A stretch of 64,000 bases of DNA from Ciona intestinalis (lineage: Eukaryota; Chordata; Ascidiacea; Phlebobranchia; Cionidae), in assembly GCF_000224145.3 (NCBI RefSeq), contig NC_020168.2, forward strand, positions 6,030,887 through 6,094,886. The letters are read 5' to 3'. The notes beneath the pieces are model-generated. The model saw only the letters and a program-made list of their open reading frames with translations. It had not been told where the DNA came from and searched no databases. A program made the position numbers and the translations under genes. Positions 1-12,654 of the stretch are shown piece after piece (position 1 is the first letter of the stretch; every line of letters begins with the position of its first letter).

Positions 1-421
1 TAAATGCGGTCAAAATTCACCCACTTTTAAAGGTGAATATTTTATGGGTTTATTGTAACTTATTTTATCCTCGCATGACCTGGAAAACGACAGTCATTAT
101 AACACAGGTGTTTTGTTTCATACACCCGCAGTGCTTGGGACTGAAATGTAGAAAAAAAATTCACAGTATTTGTGGAATACAAAAATAGCTTAAAAATACA
201 AGTAAAACATGTAACATCTTTAAAGTCCTTTGGGAATGTTTTATATAAATATGAACACATGGTATTAAAAAGAAATGGCCACAGAACAATAAAGAAAATA
301 TCAAACCATATGTTATACATAATCCTCTATTTTCCACATAAGGCAGGGGTATGGCAGGGTACCTCTAGTTTAAGTTTCTGAGTTGGTCGATTAATCTAGA
401 TGTCTTAATAATACAACATCC
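1..421. other. Region without a recognised gene
   Basis: No coding exon is visible. Bases about 70-145 hold a diverged copy of the end of the composite SINE found elsewhere in the window (motif ATAACACAGGTGTTTTGTTT followed by the ATACACC block). The rest is AT-rich. It could be 5' flank, or an intron of the gene that continues from 422, because AG dinucleotides suitable as acceptors lie just before the first recognisable coding stretch. Confidence 0.5.
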
Positions 422-3400
422 ATGCTACAGTCAATCACATCTGCTCCATGGTTCCGTAAAAAACTTGACGTGATATCACCCGATACTGTAGTTCATGCTT
501 TACTTGAGGTGGGTGACACCGTGAGGGTTTTCGCTCACGAAAAATCCTGTGAAAATCTACTGTCCATTGTCCAGGAGTTTGACATCAAAGAAAGTAAGAT
601 TTAGATAAAGTTTAAAAAGTAAAACTAATTTTAGATTTTTTAATAATTTAAAGAAAAAAATTATTATGTGTAAGGGCATTTTTAGAAGTTATAACATAGG
701 TTACTTATTTTACCCAGTAGCTGTTTATAAGTTATCACGTGATTTTTGTAAAGGTTATTTTAAAGTGTATGTTTGGCCGACTCTTAGGTTAACACATTGG
801 TGTCCTGGATTGAAGCAATTGCCGTTCGGTGTCTTTTCCAAGGACGCATGTGCGAGCACTTTAACCAATGTGACACAATACGAATTCTGCATTTGAACTT
901 TATGTTATGAATAGAAGGGTATCTTAAAAGAAAATAATTTAAAGTCATTATTTACATCTGCAAATTCAAAGCCAACAAAATAAAGAGTTAATAGGTTGAG
1001 GTTTAGTGAGTAAAATTTATGTTATGAGCTGTACTTTATTTGCTAGGTGGTGGCAAAGAGCACCTTTCCCCCGAGTGCCTCACCAAGATTCAAACTTTCA
1101 TTTCCAAGTTTCTCCGGCCATCATATGAAAAAGATAATGAAATTGCTAATCACGTGAATCGCATACCACTTGTTCATAATGCATTAGATGCCGTTATATC
1201 TGGTGTACCATCCAACTCAGACATACAGCGTGAATTATATCGTTTGATAGCAGATGATGATGAAGGTGTGAGAGAAAAAGTTAAACTCATATTGGAGGTA
1301 ATGATAAGTTGTCCATTCCGGTGCTTCCCGAACTTTTTTGCTCGCGACCCCTTTTAATCTGCTAAAAAAATTTGCAATGCTTTATAGTTAATATTTTAAT
1401 GTATACAGTACTTTGTGTAAATTTGGTATACTACCAATAAACATTACTGTTCGTTACGCGATTTCCAGTTTGAAAAGCCCTGGTCTGTTTAATAGAGAAA
1501 TCACAAATGTATAAAATACTTTGGGAAGTAGTAAGAGTTTGGCGTACAAAAAATTCCGTGTGTGGCATACCAAAAGAGTCTAATACAAGTAGCAAAATCA
1601 CTGTATAGAAATTTTTATTTAACATTAAAAAGGCATAACATTGTGGTGTCTGTTTGTTTTTATCCAAGTGTGCACAATAAATAAAGTTGTCGTTAATTTG
1701 TTCAGGTGAAATTCGGAATTAATTCATGGGACAAATTAAAGGAAGAACTGAGTGTGCTAGCTGGTGGACAGGTCGTTCAAAGTTCTGAAGATTTGTTTCA
1801 AATGAATCAACAAGTGTTAGACAACATGGAAGAACGACTTAAAAAGGCTGGTTAAATATACGGTTTTAACACCAGTTAGTCCAAAAAATGAGAATAAGAT
1901 AGAAGTGATTCATCTTATGTTGGTAAAATTTATATTATTTTAAAAACCCATTTTATATTTATATTATCATGTATTCCTGGTAGCAAAAACAGTGGATTGA
2001 AACATATTTTAACTTTTTTTATAATATATTATATTTTAACTAATTAATTGTATTATATTTTACTAAGTAACATATTTTAACTATTTTCTTTACTAATTGG
2101 AAAATGTTCCAGGGGTCAGTAACATTGGCGGCAGCACCACTGGTAGCTGACAAATTCGGTCTTGAAATTATACCAGATCTTGTCAGTGAGACATCATTCC
2201 TTACACTGAATCGCCACAGAAGCTCAAGCATTTTCTCGCAGCAAATAAAATCTCAGTCTTCAGTTAAGGGAGTAAATTCAAAAGTGAAAAGTTTAGACAA
2301 GATGACACAAAGGTGCTCAGTCTGGTAGCAGTAAGGTTAAATAGTGAAACAGATAATGAAATAGAGATGGAACATATAATACTCCTTTAAGGTTTTTTTT
2401 ATTAAAAGCTATGGTGTATCTTATTCCTCGGGTTGGTAAAATTTTAAATGTTAAAAAATTAATTACACCTAAACTTTTTAACTAGTAATTTTCTTTATTT
2501 CTTAATATTATTAACTATTAATTTTCAGTTCAATCATTTATTTCATTCTCACATTCACTAAAAAATAGAGTTCTGTTTCTTATAGGTCTGTTCAGTTTAA
2601 ATATGCACGGAAGCAAAGTAACAAGCAATCTGCAATTGTTGATTTGAACAACTTTCCAATGCCAACATATGATGAACCCCAACCCCCTACCACTAAACCT
2701 GAGATACCATGGAGAAAATCAATACCAAAGAAATCTCTCAAAAGACGGAAAATGGCCGGACTAATTCGAATGATGACTCCTGCTGCTCCTACTTCTGTGC
2801 CGAGAAGATCCTCTATTCGAGAGACGAGGAGTAATTTTACTTTGAAAAGCTTGTCAAGTGCTGGTAAGTGGAGTCTACAATATAAAAAAAATTTAGTACA
2901 TTTCATGGTAACAAGATACTAATTTTTGTCGATTTAATTTCCTTTTTAAATTATTTTAGGCGTATATTAACTGTTGTTGTCTGGTACAAATAAATTAATA
3001 CCAAAACAATTTCCAGAAATTTTGCCTTGCCTAATTCACAGCTATATATTTGTAAACTGTCTTGGGTTTAGTTGGACCCATGATAAATGTTGTGTTCTTG
3101 GGTTTGTTTTGAGACGCCAAATTGTAGAATGAAAACTAAGGCGAGCACACACGTATTAATAGAGAACTTAATTAAACCACCTATCCACGGATAATGAATT
3201 GATGTAGTTTAGGCGACACAGTCTTTAAAAAGTGTTTATTCAAGTATATTGTGTTGTTTTGCAGATCCACCAAGTGAGTCTGGAGACTCAATCAAAGAAA
3301 AGATGCCATTTCAATTTATTCTTCCCCCAATACCACAGAAAACTTTCAACCCAGATATTTTTGTTGATCAACCGAAAAAGACGAAACAAAAATCGGCTGC

Positions 3401-5543
3401 CAGAGAGCATGTTGCTTTACCAAAGATTGCGCAACAAAAATTGCCCAAGTTTCACCAAAGTAAAACTAAAACAGATGCCATTAGTGGTGAGCCAGATATT
3501 ACAGTTTAAATTAAAGCCTGCAGTAAAAATATCCTTTGTTAGAATGCATGATAAGACAGTATCTGAGTTCATAGCAAGTCTTACTATAGTTCAGATTTAG
3601 GTTAAACAGATTATATAAAAATACAGACTATAATATTGCATGATAGGACAGTATGTTCTTTAGTAGAGAGTTAGTCTGCCTGTTGTATTCAACAAACTGT
3701 TTACAGTAAAACCCCGATTTAAGGTTAAAACTAGTCAATTTATCAGCACTAGCGATGTCTGCAACAAGATTAAGAAGTGAAGTTGGTAGTGATGATTTTC
3801 TAAATGTAATTTTGCCAGAACCAAGTGGTATTTCAGAACATGCCCTCTCAGAAGTTGATGTTGGATCCGAAAAACTTGGTAAATGGGGGATTGCATTGTG
3901 TTTATTTACACAGCTTTTGTGAAGTGGGTTCACAGAGTGTGGGCTTCTAGGATTGTGGTTTTTATATTGAATTAGCGCAAACCATAATAGATACTTAAGC
4001 TTGTGTGAGTGGAGTTATCCACTTACTAACATTCTGCTAGAAATCTTTATAAAACAACAATTTAAAAATCTTAGAAAACGAGAACTTGACTACGTCCAAT
4101 CTTATGCAAATAGAGGATTCAACAACAGAAGAGATTTCATTTCTAGATGAACAGCTCAATCCACCTTCCACCTCTGGTATCTTCTCAGAGGAACAAGTAT
4201 ATAAAATCATAGACAGTTCTAGCTCAGATGTTGAGTTTAAAACACAGAGTTCAGTGACGAGTGTTGAACAACAAGGTAGAGAAAATGCAAAATAACAAAG
4301 TTGGTTTGAATGTGAACTAAAAATAGGTGTAGTTAAAACAAATCAGATATAATACATTCTACCTGGCATGAAATCGAGTAAAGAATTTTTTTAGATTCAA
4401 ATATTTCAGATCATGTTTTGACGATGATGGATAATTGGCCTAGTGTAGCTGAAGAAAAATCAGAATGTTTAAAAGATAGTTTTGTGCATTTACCAAATAT
4501 TGGTGAAGTTGGTGATTCTGGATTCGTTGAATCCGATGCCAAATCTGTTAAAAATAAAAGACAAAGCAACATTAAAGGTGAAAGTTGGAACTGGAGACAA
4601 TCCATTCAGAGACTAAAGGAAATACGAAGTGGTGAGAATGGCTTTTAATGTACTTAAAACACTAGTTTTAATGGCTGTGTTTTTTCTACCCTGCACAATT
4701 TTTATGCTATTATGCATTTTTTAACTCTTCGTTATTGTATTATTTTTTGGCACTTTTATAAGAAATTTTGAAAGATCAACTTTACTATACATGTAGCTTA
4801 ATTAACAAATATTGCTTAAAGGTAAAACCAAAGACAAGTTTGCTGTGAAGTTAGTGGAGGCACAACAGCCACAAGAAAATAAAACAAATCATCTGCTGTT
4901 ACAGACATCTCTTCCACCGGGTGAAAGAGTGGTTTCTAATTTCATTGTTACCAAACAAAGTCTCAATGATAAACCAATATATATATGTCCCTTGCCTGCT
5001 AGGACTGGTGCACATGCATGCGCCAAAACTGAAGGAGATTGCAGGTAACATATCTAAGGTAGCGTATAATGTAATTGTTTGGATATTTTTTATTTATCCC
5101 GGTTGGTATATTTTTTTATTATTCAAACCAACTGTTTGAATTATTATTTATTTAGTTACGGAATTGTGCAACTTCGGTGGCAAAATGGTTTGTCAAAACA
5201 AGCGTCACCTTCCCGGAAATCGACACCAATGACAGCTAATACGGACACTGAACGGGAATGTTGTTTAAGTTCAACTCGTTATGAGGTCGACTCTTTTCCA
5301 TACAGCAACAACATATCTTGCGTTGTTACACACAAAGCTAATACTTCTGGTTGTCCTACCAACGTTTTACGGAGCAAAAAACTTCGCAAACTGCTTTTAC
5401 TTCAGCGAAACAGACAGAAAAATTTGTTTCCTACGGTTTTTCCCAGCTCAGGCGTTGTGCTGAGTCAGAACGACTGCGGCAAAAAGTTTATACACCTCAA
5501 ACTGCCTAGATGTGGAATCGACCGAAACCCTTTGCCCTCGTAA
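422..5543 (+). CDS. Uncharacterised multi-exon protein, about 800 aa
   Basis: I do not recognise this protein. Exons that join in phase are 422-593, 1047-1297, 1706-1850, 2120-2312, 2586-2863, 3265-3486, about 3745-3881, 4075-4275, 4395-4631, about 4823-5044 and 5156-5543. The first three encode a helical region with leucine-rich segments such as IQRELYRLIADDDEGVREKV. The later ones are hydrophilic, with proline, serine and basic clusters (KKSLKRRKM) and then acidic serine-rich stretches, typical of a disordered nuclear or regulatory protein. The last exon is Cys-, Arg- and Lys-rich. Without the weak donor at 1851 the third exon would stop at 1853-1855 and give a 190-aa protein; no AATAAA follows that stop, so I prefer one gene. 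A poly(A) signal lies near 5595. The start at 422 is the first ATG after an in-frame stop at 392. Confidence 0.55.
690..890. repeat. Composite SINE fragment
   Basis: This intronic stretch aligns by eye with the middle of the SINE at 9290-9622: the shared blocks read GGTGTCCTGGATTGAAGCAATT, then a TTCGGTGTCTT block and a GACGCATGTGC block. The tRNA-like head is missing, so it is an old truncated copy. Confidence 0.6.
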
Positions 5544-5889
5544 CATCTTACATCAACTTAGCCTGAAACAATATGTGGCTTCATCTGTTTTATTAAATAA
5601 ACACAACATTTTGACAGCATTGAACAAAAGTTGTACAGACATGTATAATATATAACCACAACATGGATTATTGTCAGGTGTCTTGAGCATGTTTGATTGT
5701 CAAAAATAACAGAAGTGTAAATTCACATGAAAAAGCAACATGTGCAAAACCTAAATAAGAAATGCGTAATTAAGTCTGGATAATTTCTACATTAGAGCAT
5801 GAATAGGAATTACCATGATGGTTTATAAACATGAAAGGTCTAGATAAATATTTCTTTACATCGAACATTTCCTAAAAAATCTTAAGCAT

Positions 5890-7845
5890 TTAATCCCTAA
5901 ATCGTAACTGCATAAACTTTTCAGGGTCCTCTTTGTAACCAAAAATCTCATAAAAAGCGATGTTATCCATTTTGCATTCAAGAGTTGTTTTGTAACATTT
6001 AAGCGACCTGCTCAGCTCTGTAATTATTCCAAGGATCCTAAAAAGAATAATTTTTTTGGGTGATTAAAATATATATTTTTATTGAAGATTTTATAGAAGA
6101 CTAAATAACATCCAAAAATAATTTCCTTTACAATGTTTAAAACTGCACTATTGAAAACTACTATCATACACAGTGACCTATTTAAAACAGTGACCTAAAT
6201 CAGTTGGTGGATTAAGAATAACCAATTTTACACAAATTGCTGCATATATTATACTATTAACCTTAAAGGGCTGCAGAATTTTTAAGAAATTAAAGGGGTC
6301 ACATCCCTGTTTAAATTATATTAATCAATTACTTACAACTTTCCGAGCTGTCGTCCTCTGTATTCTGAGTCAACAACAACTTCTTCAACCCTCCCCCTCT
6401 ACAAATATATGGCATAAACATTTCACTCTCATTGTGAAAATAGTAGCCACTTGATAAATGCGTAGGTGTGTACATAGTGTCTCACTGAGTTATGCAACAA
6501 AACAAATATGCCATGTAGCCTAGCACTATACTCTTACTTTAGTTGGAATTTTTTTTCGTAAAACCAGTTAAACAAAAATTTTATAAAATCAGTCAAACAG
6601 ATAATTTCAAACAAAACTTTGTGTGTAAGGCACTGAAAGACACCGAAAGTCTATTGAGCAAAACCTATCAAGACAAATTAACAAGGATTAATCTGCATAT
6701 GCAAAACATATTTTTCTCTATGATACAGATCCACAAACAAAAAAAATAAAACTATTCTTTATTATAATATATTCCTTTTTGTAAAAAAAACACTTAAATA
6801 TTGTTTTTCAAAGATTATACTTTTCAATGTAGGTCACACAGCAACATACTTACCAATGCACAAGAATGTATGAACTTTTGTTCAATTTCTAAAGTTCCTG
6901 TACCAATTATCTTTCCTCCTTTTCCATTGTCAACCTGAGTGTCTTCCACAACAATGGGATAATAGAAGCCAGCTTTTTTCATGGCTTCAAATCGTGCTAT
7001 ATAAATATATATATATAATATACATATTTTTTTTTGTAAATAGAATAACGTTTTAATACGAAATTAAACTGGTATTAGAAGTGGCTTTAAATTGTGCTAT
7101 ATAATTTTTTTGTGAGAAGAATATAGAATTTAGCTTTTTAATACAAATTTTAACTGGTATTAGAAATATAAGAGTAAAGGTATCTTTTGGGGATTTTGAT
7201 ATAAATGATAAATTTTAATGTGTAATTTTAAATACATTTCCTACTTAAAGCAATAAGTTAGTATTTTCTATTAACTAATTTACAATTGAAGACCCCTGTA
7301 CACAGTAATTTAAGGGCATGTAACAATCGAGTAAAGAATCGCCCCCCCTTCGCCATTTGTTAACCCCTAACAACCAACCTCTAACACTTTTTACCAGCCT
7401 AATCTGTAATGTACCATAGAATTTTCACTAGTATCTAAGAAACTCTGAGCACATTTGAATAAATGAAGGAATTCATTCACATCTACAACTATATATTTGT
7501 TTTCATTTACAAAACAACTCACCAGTAAAGGCTGCCTGATCAACTTCCCCAACTTTAGTTAGTTGGGCCAGAACATCGGTGTAACCTGAATTAAATAACC
7601 TTTGGATTACCACCAGGCAAAAAAGTAATGTCGTTCTGTAATTTAAAAAAAAAAAAGTTTTTTGTAGAGGTTCATAACTAACCTTTTTCAAAATCGTCTG
7701 CAGCCAAAGGTCTGATAACTATTCCAGGTTCTGGGTTCGTCGGGGTTTGCTTGTCATCTTTAAATGAGATTCCATATTTTGTTAAATTCACATCTTGCAG
7801 CAACGCAGCATCAAACATGAAGTTTGAAGTTTTGTCAGAAGGCAT
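5890..7845 (-). CDS. GNPNAT1: Glucosamine 6-phosphate N-acetyltransferase
   Basis: This enzyme transfers acetyl from acetyl-CoA to glucosamine 6-phosphate, the second committed step of UDP-GlcNAc synthesis. Five exons join in phase (7845-7683, 7585-7523, 6996-6854, 6398-6337, 6037-5890) and give 192 aa, against 184 in human. The GNAT fold is complete. Residues near 52-56 read VIRPL, as in the human protein. The middle carries KFIHSCAL, then [20 protein letters not shown] with the Q-x-x-G acetyl-CoA loop, and the end has CYKTTLEC and [11 protein letters not shown], which bind the sugar phosphate in the dimer. The start at 7845 (MPSDKTSN) aligns with the human N-terminus. An in-frame upstream ATG at 7962 would add a hydrophobic segment interrupted by a likely splice acceptor, so I rejected it. 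Confidence 0.95.
7325..7440. repeat. Fragment of the TTAGGG-like foldback repeat
   Basis: It contains AGTAAAGAATCGCCCCCCCT, then tracts such as GTTAACCCCTAAC and CCTCTAAC, and ends with TTTTCACTAGTATC. It resembles the ends of the element at 58558-59296 and the copy at 18080-18260. Confidence 0.55.
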
Positions 7846-8175
7846 TCTAGTTAATTTGAACCAAACAAGAAAACTGAAAACAAGTACAGTAGCTTCTAAG
7901 ATGTTAAATAAAGAAAACTGTTGAAAATTCACATACGTTACGTCACACGTGTACATTTCCAAATCGGGGGTTTCCCGGTTTAATATTTTTAAGAATTTAG
8001 ATTGCGCCTTGGGTGGCTTTGATTCTCAAAACGAACTTAGCTGGGAGAACCTCTTATAAATGGAGAATTCCCTATGACTAAGTGATACCATACAAATCTA
8101 TACACGTGTATCCATGACCTATATTTTGGTAATGTCGACTATGGTGGCGACCAGCGAACTCGTATATAATCATGT

Positions 8176-8380
8176 ATAGTAGGGTGGTGGAAGATGGGAC
8201 ACCTGTTAGCACATAATATCTAAATATCCTTAACGTTTTTTAAACAATTAACAAAAATCTATGGGAGTCGTGAGGATACGGTGTTATAATTCTTTAATTG
8301 TTCTTTGTTTACTCCCAAATAGGACGAGAAAATGGAATGAAAAGGTGTCCCATCTTCCTCCAGCCTACTATATATCGGTA
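8176..8380 (+). mobile_element. MITE copy 1
   Basis: A full-length non-coding element of about 200 bp with terminal inverted repeats. The left end reads TAGTAGGGTGGTGGAAGATG and the right end is its near-complement, CATCTTCCTCCAGCCTACTA. The flanks are TATA-rich, in keeping with TA target duplication. It defines the family used for the entries below. Confidence 0.85.
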
Positions 8381-8689
8381 GCAGACTCTGTCACCCCCTC
8401 CGTATATAAACGGCTCTGATCGATACTGTGAGTGTCTAACCTAAAATCAACTTTTAAATGTGTTTATATGCGCCCTTATGGTTCAATCACCAACAAAATA
8501 ACTTGTGACGATTTAGGTTTAGGTCTGACTAAATTAAACAATCAAAATTTGTTGTTTGTTACTCTGCAGTATGTTTATATCGACGACGTAGGTAACTAAT
8601 ATAAGTTTATGTGCATGCTTTTGCAACTTCAGCAGTTTATGCAGAAGTCTGAATCGCATGCACCCGTTACCGTGCAAAATTTTATATTG

Positions 8690-8876
8690 GGCAGTGGGAA
8701 GATAGGACACCTTTTTATTTTATTTTCTCGTTCCATTTTGTAGTGAACAAAGAACATTCACAAAATTATAAACCTCTGTCTTCACGACTCCCATTGACCG
8801 TTGTTAATTCTTTAAAACTCAGGATATTTGAATATTATGTGCTAAAGGTGTTCCATCTCCCCCCACCCTACTATAC
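8690..8876 (-). mobile_element. MITE copy 2
   Basis: Reverse orientation, with ATTTTCTCGTTCCATTTTG inside and TCTCCCCCCACCCTACTATA at its end. Confidence 0.8.
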
Positions 8877-9105
8877 AAAGTGGGTAAATACGTGTTTACT
8901 AAAGTCCGTGTGCTTACAACATCCACATGCTGTTCTGGTTTCCTGCAAAAATAAGAACATTGCGTATTACACCATCCAAGAGGAACTTTAGTTAGTGCGG
9001 TAGCTATTCTTGAATGTCCTCAGCCAACTTCCGGGTTTATACAACGCGCTTACAAAGTTTGTAAGGTTGTTATAGTTTGTACGAATAATATTAGCGCGAG
9101 AAAAT

Positions 9106-12100
9106 ATGATACATCCAAGGTCCAGCGTATTCTGTAGCGTACTTATTTGTGTATTAATTGCCGTGCAAAGCACTAAAAGTCAAGGTAAGCATTAAAATAT
9201 ACTTATCTCCGTACGTGCCTTTGTGGCTTCTATTACGCTTTACATTTATTTTTGTTAGTAAAGATTTCTTACATTTTTTTTAGTTTTACTTAATTACACG
9301 TCTGACTGAACGTAACTTACTTAATCCTCGCGTGGCTAGAAAACAACATTCGTTTAACACGTTTTTTTGTATCTTTTACCTATCGTGCTAGCATACGAGT
9401 TACTATGTTACTTTGTGGGTAACTATTTTTGGGAGTATTTGCTTCTTTTTTATGTATGGCCGATAATTTGAACAATCCATTAGTGACCACTGGGTTGGAG
9501 TAATTGTCGTTAGGTGTCTTGCCCAATGACACATGTGCCCACAATGGTAGCAACGACGAGCCTTGAATCCATCGCCTCTGGGTTATAGGCAGGCGCGCTA
9601 ACCAACTGTGCTATACGGCGCCGATAAATCTAACATCGCCTATAAACCATTCAAATAAACCTATTTAAGTAATAATACTAGAAAAAGGTAAGGATATTAG
9701 GTTAGCTTGATTCACAGTTTATTTGCTCTATATGCGTATGTAAACATTTATTCGTTATTTCAGTTAACAGAGCAGTTTACAATGGAAGTGAGATTCTGTT
9801 CTTCAACACAAGGAAAACATACGATGCTTCCCAAACTGCATGTCAGCTTATATCTGGTGACTTGGTTATTATAAGAAATAAAGCTTTACAGGATATTATT
9901 ACTCCTTACTTGGATTCTAACCTTCCATATTGGATCGGACCTTGGGCCACGGGATACTGGATCGGTGGTCGACGTCAAGCAAGTAAATAATATAACATGA
10001 TTTCCTTCTCAACTTTTACCCGTTTCGTCGTACTGGCCGGACGCGATTGTTACTATATATACTGTGTGTAACCTCATTTTATATAAAGTCAATAAATAAG
10101 TAACAAATCTACTACTTAACTTTTACCCATAGGGAAGTGAAGTTTATTTTATCTTTCAGCTGTTACTGATTGGAAATGGAGGGATGGAACTCCATTACCT
10201 CAACCTGGATCAGTCGATATTTATCAAAACTGGATTGGTGTCGAACCAAATGGGGCATTAGGAACCACTTGGTGTGCAGCTATGACACCGTTTAATTACA
10301 TAAACCCCTTCAACAATATTAAAGGAGGATGGTCGGACGATGATTGTACTCGAACAAAGTATTACATCTGTCAACGAGGTATGCTTACAAAGCTTAAACA
10401 TTAATTGTTTCACACAAAAATGTTGTTTTTACTTAAACAAGTTTTTTTTAATTGATATAAACAACAGCTTATAGTTACGAAACACGGTTACAGCACTGTA
10501 GTCAAATCTGCCAACTAAATACATTGTGTAAGCTATCATGACGTAATCCACTATGACGTATAAGCTTTGCCATGACGTATTTTCCGGCACGCGCTTGACT
10601 TATATGCCAGGATTTAGGTGTTTAAATACATACATACGAACGAATACATATTTCATAAAGTTATGTCTATTATAAATGGAGGGCCGTTTACTTCTAATAT
10701 TAGCACAGTACGAACGTCAACTAACCTGTTGCATGTTATATAGATTTGTGTGCAGTGAGACCATGTCAGAATAACGGAACTTGTGTTGCCATGGAAACCA
10801 TTTACAGATGTGATTGCCCGCCAGGTTATATCGGAGGAAATTGTGAAATAGGTGTGAATGCTGCACTCTTGTGTGCTGCTGGATATATATGTGGTTCTTA
10901 TTTCCTTTGATTTACAGATTTATGCGCTTTGAATCCTTGTCGGAATGAAGGAACATGCAACAAAATACCGGCGAATTATACGTGTTCATGTGTAAAAGGA
11001 TTCAGCGGACAAAATTGTGAAAATGGTAAAACTGTTGGCCCGATGAAAATTTATTTAACAATTAACATTCTTACTTCCTGCTAAAAATTTTTGTTTCCCG
11101 AATCGTTGTCAAAACAACGGTACTTGTATTCGAAAAACGAATGATTATAAATGCAAATGCGAACCTGGTTATGGAGGGAAAAATTGTCGCATAGGTCAGA
11201 TTCGTGTATTTTTGGTTCAACAGACACCTTTTTAACTGACCCTATTTTCCACAATTTTATCCGTAGCGTGTTTTAACGACTGTCGTTTTGTGGTCGATTC
11301 CCTTTTATTCGTAATTTTTTAAATTTTATTGACTTCGCTATCGTTTTCTGAGAGATACCTAAACAAGTTATGTTATGAAATTGAAAATACGAACACTCTG
11401 TTTTTACGATTTATGTTTTCGAATTATATAGACTTTTGTGCTAAGAACCCTTGTCAAAATGGAGGAACGTGCAACAAGGTTAAAATAAATTCTACGTGTT
11501 CATGTTTACCTGGATTCAGTGGACGAAGTTGTGAAACAGGTAAGTTTTAAACTGAAGCGAGGTTGGCACAATTCTCTTACAATGTATTTGTTGATAATTC
11601 AGAGAAATTTCAATACTTTGGAAACGGTTGTGCAATCCATATTAATAAAATTCCTTCTCAAATAATGTCGTATGAAGAGGCCAAGATACAATGCAACTCA
11701 CTTCAAGCAGAACTTGCCATCATTAAGTCAAACCAATCGAATGTCATCATTAACCAATACAACCAGCTGTGGATGGATTCCCAACCATTATGGTTGGGAG
11801 GTAGAGAGAGCAATTCGTCGTGGAAATGGTTAGATGGTAGCAACGTTGATGGTTTCAATACATCAACTATGACTCACGATGGTTGTTTATCAACTGCTGT
11901 AAATGGAAGTTGGTCTGCTGAGAATTGCACCAGAAGAATCGGATATACTTGCGAGAAACTTGGTTGGTTGTTTACTTATTAAATCAACGCATGTCGTATA
12001 ATTTGATTATTGTTTAGTCAACGGGGGAGATTTATGTTCATCCTCAAAATGTAAAAACGGTGGTAATTGCACGGCGAGCGGATGTCATTTCTACTGCAAC

Positions 12101-12587
12101 TGTCCTCCTGGCTTTGCCGGTTTGATTTGCGAAATATCACCACATGTAGAAAACGGAGCAGGTTGGGTGGAGTTAACATTACTGAAACCATTTTAAACCT
12201 ATTGCATTGTCGATTTAGGATTAAACTTACTTGTTTACGCAATACCGGGTGGAATCATCGTACTTCTCGCTATTCTTCTGGTTCTGGGGTTATTATGTCA
12301 CCGACGAAGGTAGAAATCTTAAATTTATAATTTACTGTGTTTGATGTTGAGTTATGTTTTGACAGAGTTTCGCCAAAGAACGCCAAGTCAAATAACACTG
12401 AATATGCTGACGTGGCAGGTAAATACAATCTATATGAACCTTTCATTAAGTGAGCACTAAATTAATTGAAGTCACATTCCGTACAGCACCGCCCGAATAC
12501 GCAGTAATAAAAGACGCACACAGGGTTGTGGCGTATGAAAATGTCCACATTAACCCACAAGTCGTTTTGTACGAAGATATGCGGTAA
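9106..12587 (+). CDS. Receptor A: lectin/EGF membrane receptor with tyrosine-motif tail
   Basis: A type I membrane protein of about 529-565 aa. Exons: 9106-9184 (signal peptide, core SVLICVLIAVQ), 9764-9982 and 10160-10378 (C-type lectin domain 1 with EPN and WSDDDC), 10744-10851, 10918-11025, about 11095-11202 and 11432-11539 (EGF modules), 11603-11962 (lectin domain 2, with no EPN or QPD), 12018-12161 (EGF-like), 12219-12309 (membrane helix IIVLLAILLVLGLL), 12366-12418 and 12487-12587 (tail). The tail carries TEYADV (ITSM-like), PEYAVI, VAYENV (ITIM-like, also YxN) and YEDM (a PI3K-type YxxM). All phases agree. The third EGF exon has lost clear splice sites and may be skipped, which keeps frame. 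The ectodomain is nearly identical to that of B. Role as a signalling lectin receptor is inferred; its ligand is unknown. Confidence 0.85.
9290..9622 (-). mobile_element. tRNA-derived composite SINE in intron 1 of A
   Basis: Read on the minus strand it starts at 9622 with a tRNA-like head: GGCGCCGTATAGCACAGTTG, an A box at 9613-9602 (TAGCACAGTTGG) and a degenerate B box at 9570-9560 (GGATTCAAGGC). The body that follows recurs in fragments across the window. Organisation fits the Ciona SINE described as Cics-1, though I name it from memory and could not compare sequences. Confidence 0.75.
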
Positions 12588-12654
12588 TTTTCAAAGCCGA
12601 AAAATGGAACTCTGAATCGCATGCACTCGTTACCATACAAAGTTTTATACATAG

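Larger units (their letters stand above)
7846..9105. other. Divergent intergenic region between GNPNAT1 and receptor A
   Basis: GNPNAT1 and receptor A are transcribed away from each other across this 1.26-kb stretch. It holds two copies of the MITE and, at about 8650-8690, a block that includes CTGAATCGCATGCACCCGTT and also occurs downstream of gene A. I see no coding exon. Confidence 0.6.

Noticed and set aside
7846-7962. Upstream in-frame ATG for GNPNAT1, adding a hydrophobic segment
   Set aside because: The family is cytosolic and begins near 7845; an acceptor site lies between the two starts.
9550-9622. A true tRNA gene on the minus strand
   Set aside because: The A box is fair, but the B box is degenerate and no cloverleaf can be folded; it is the head of a SINE.
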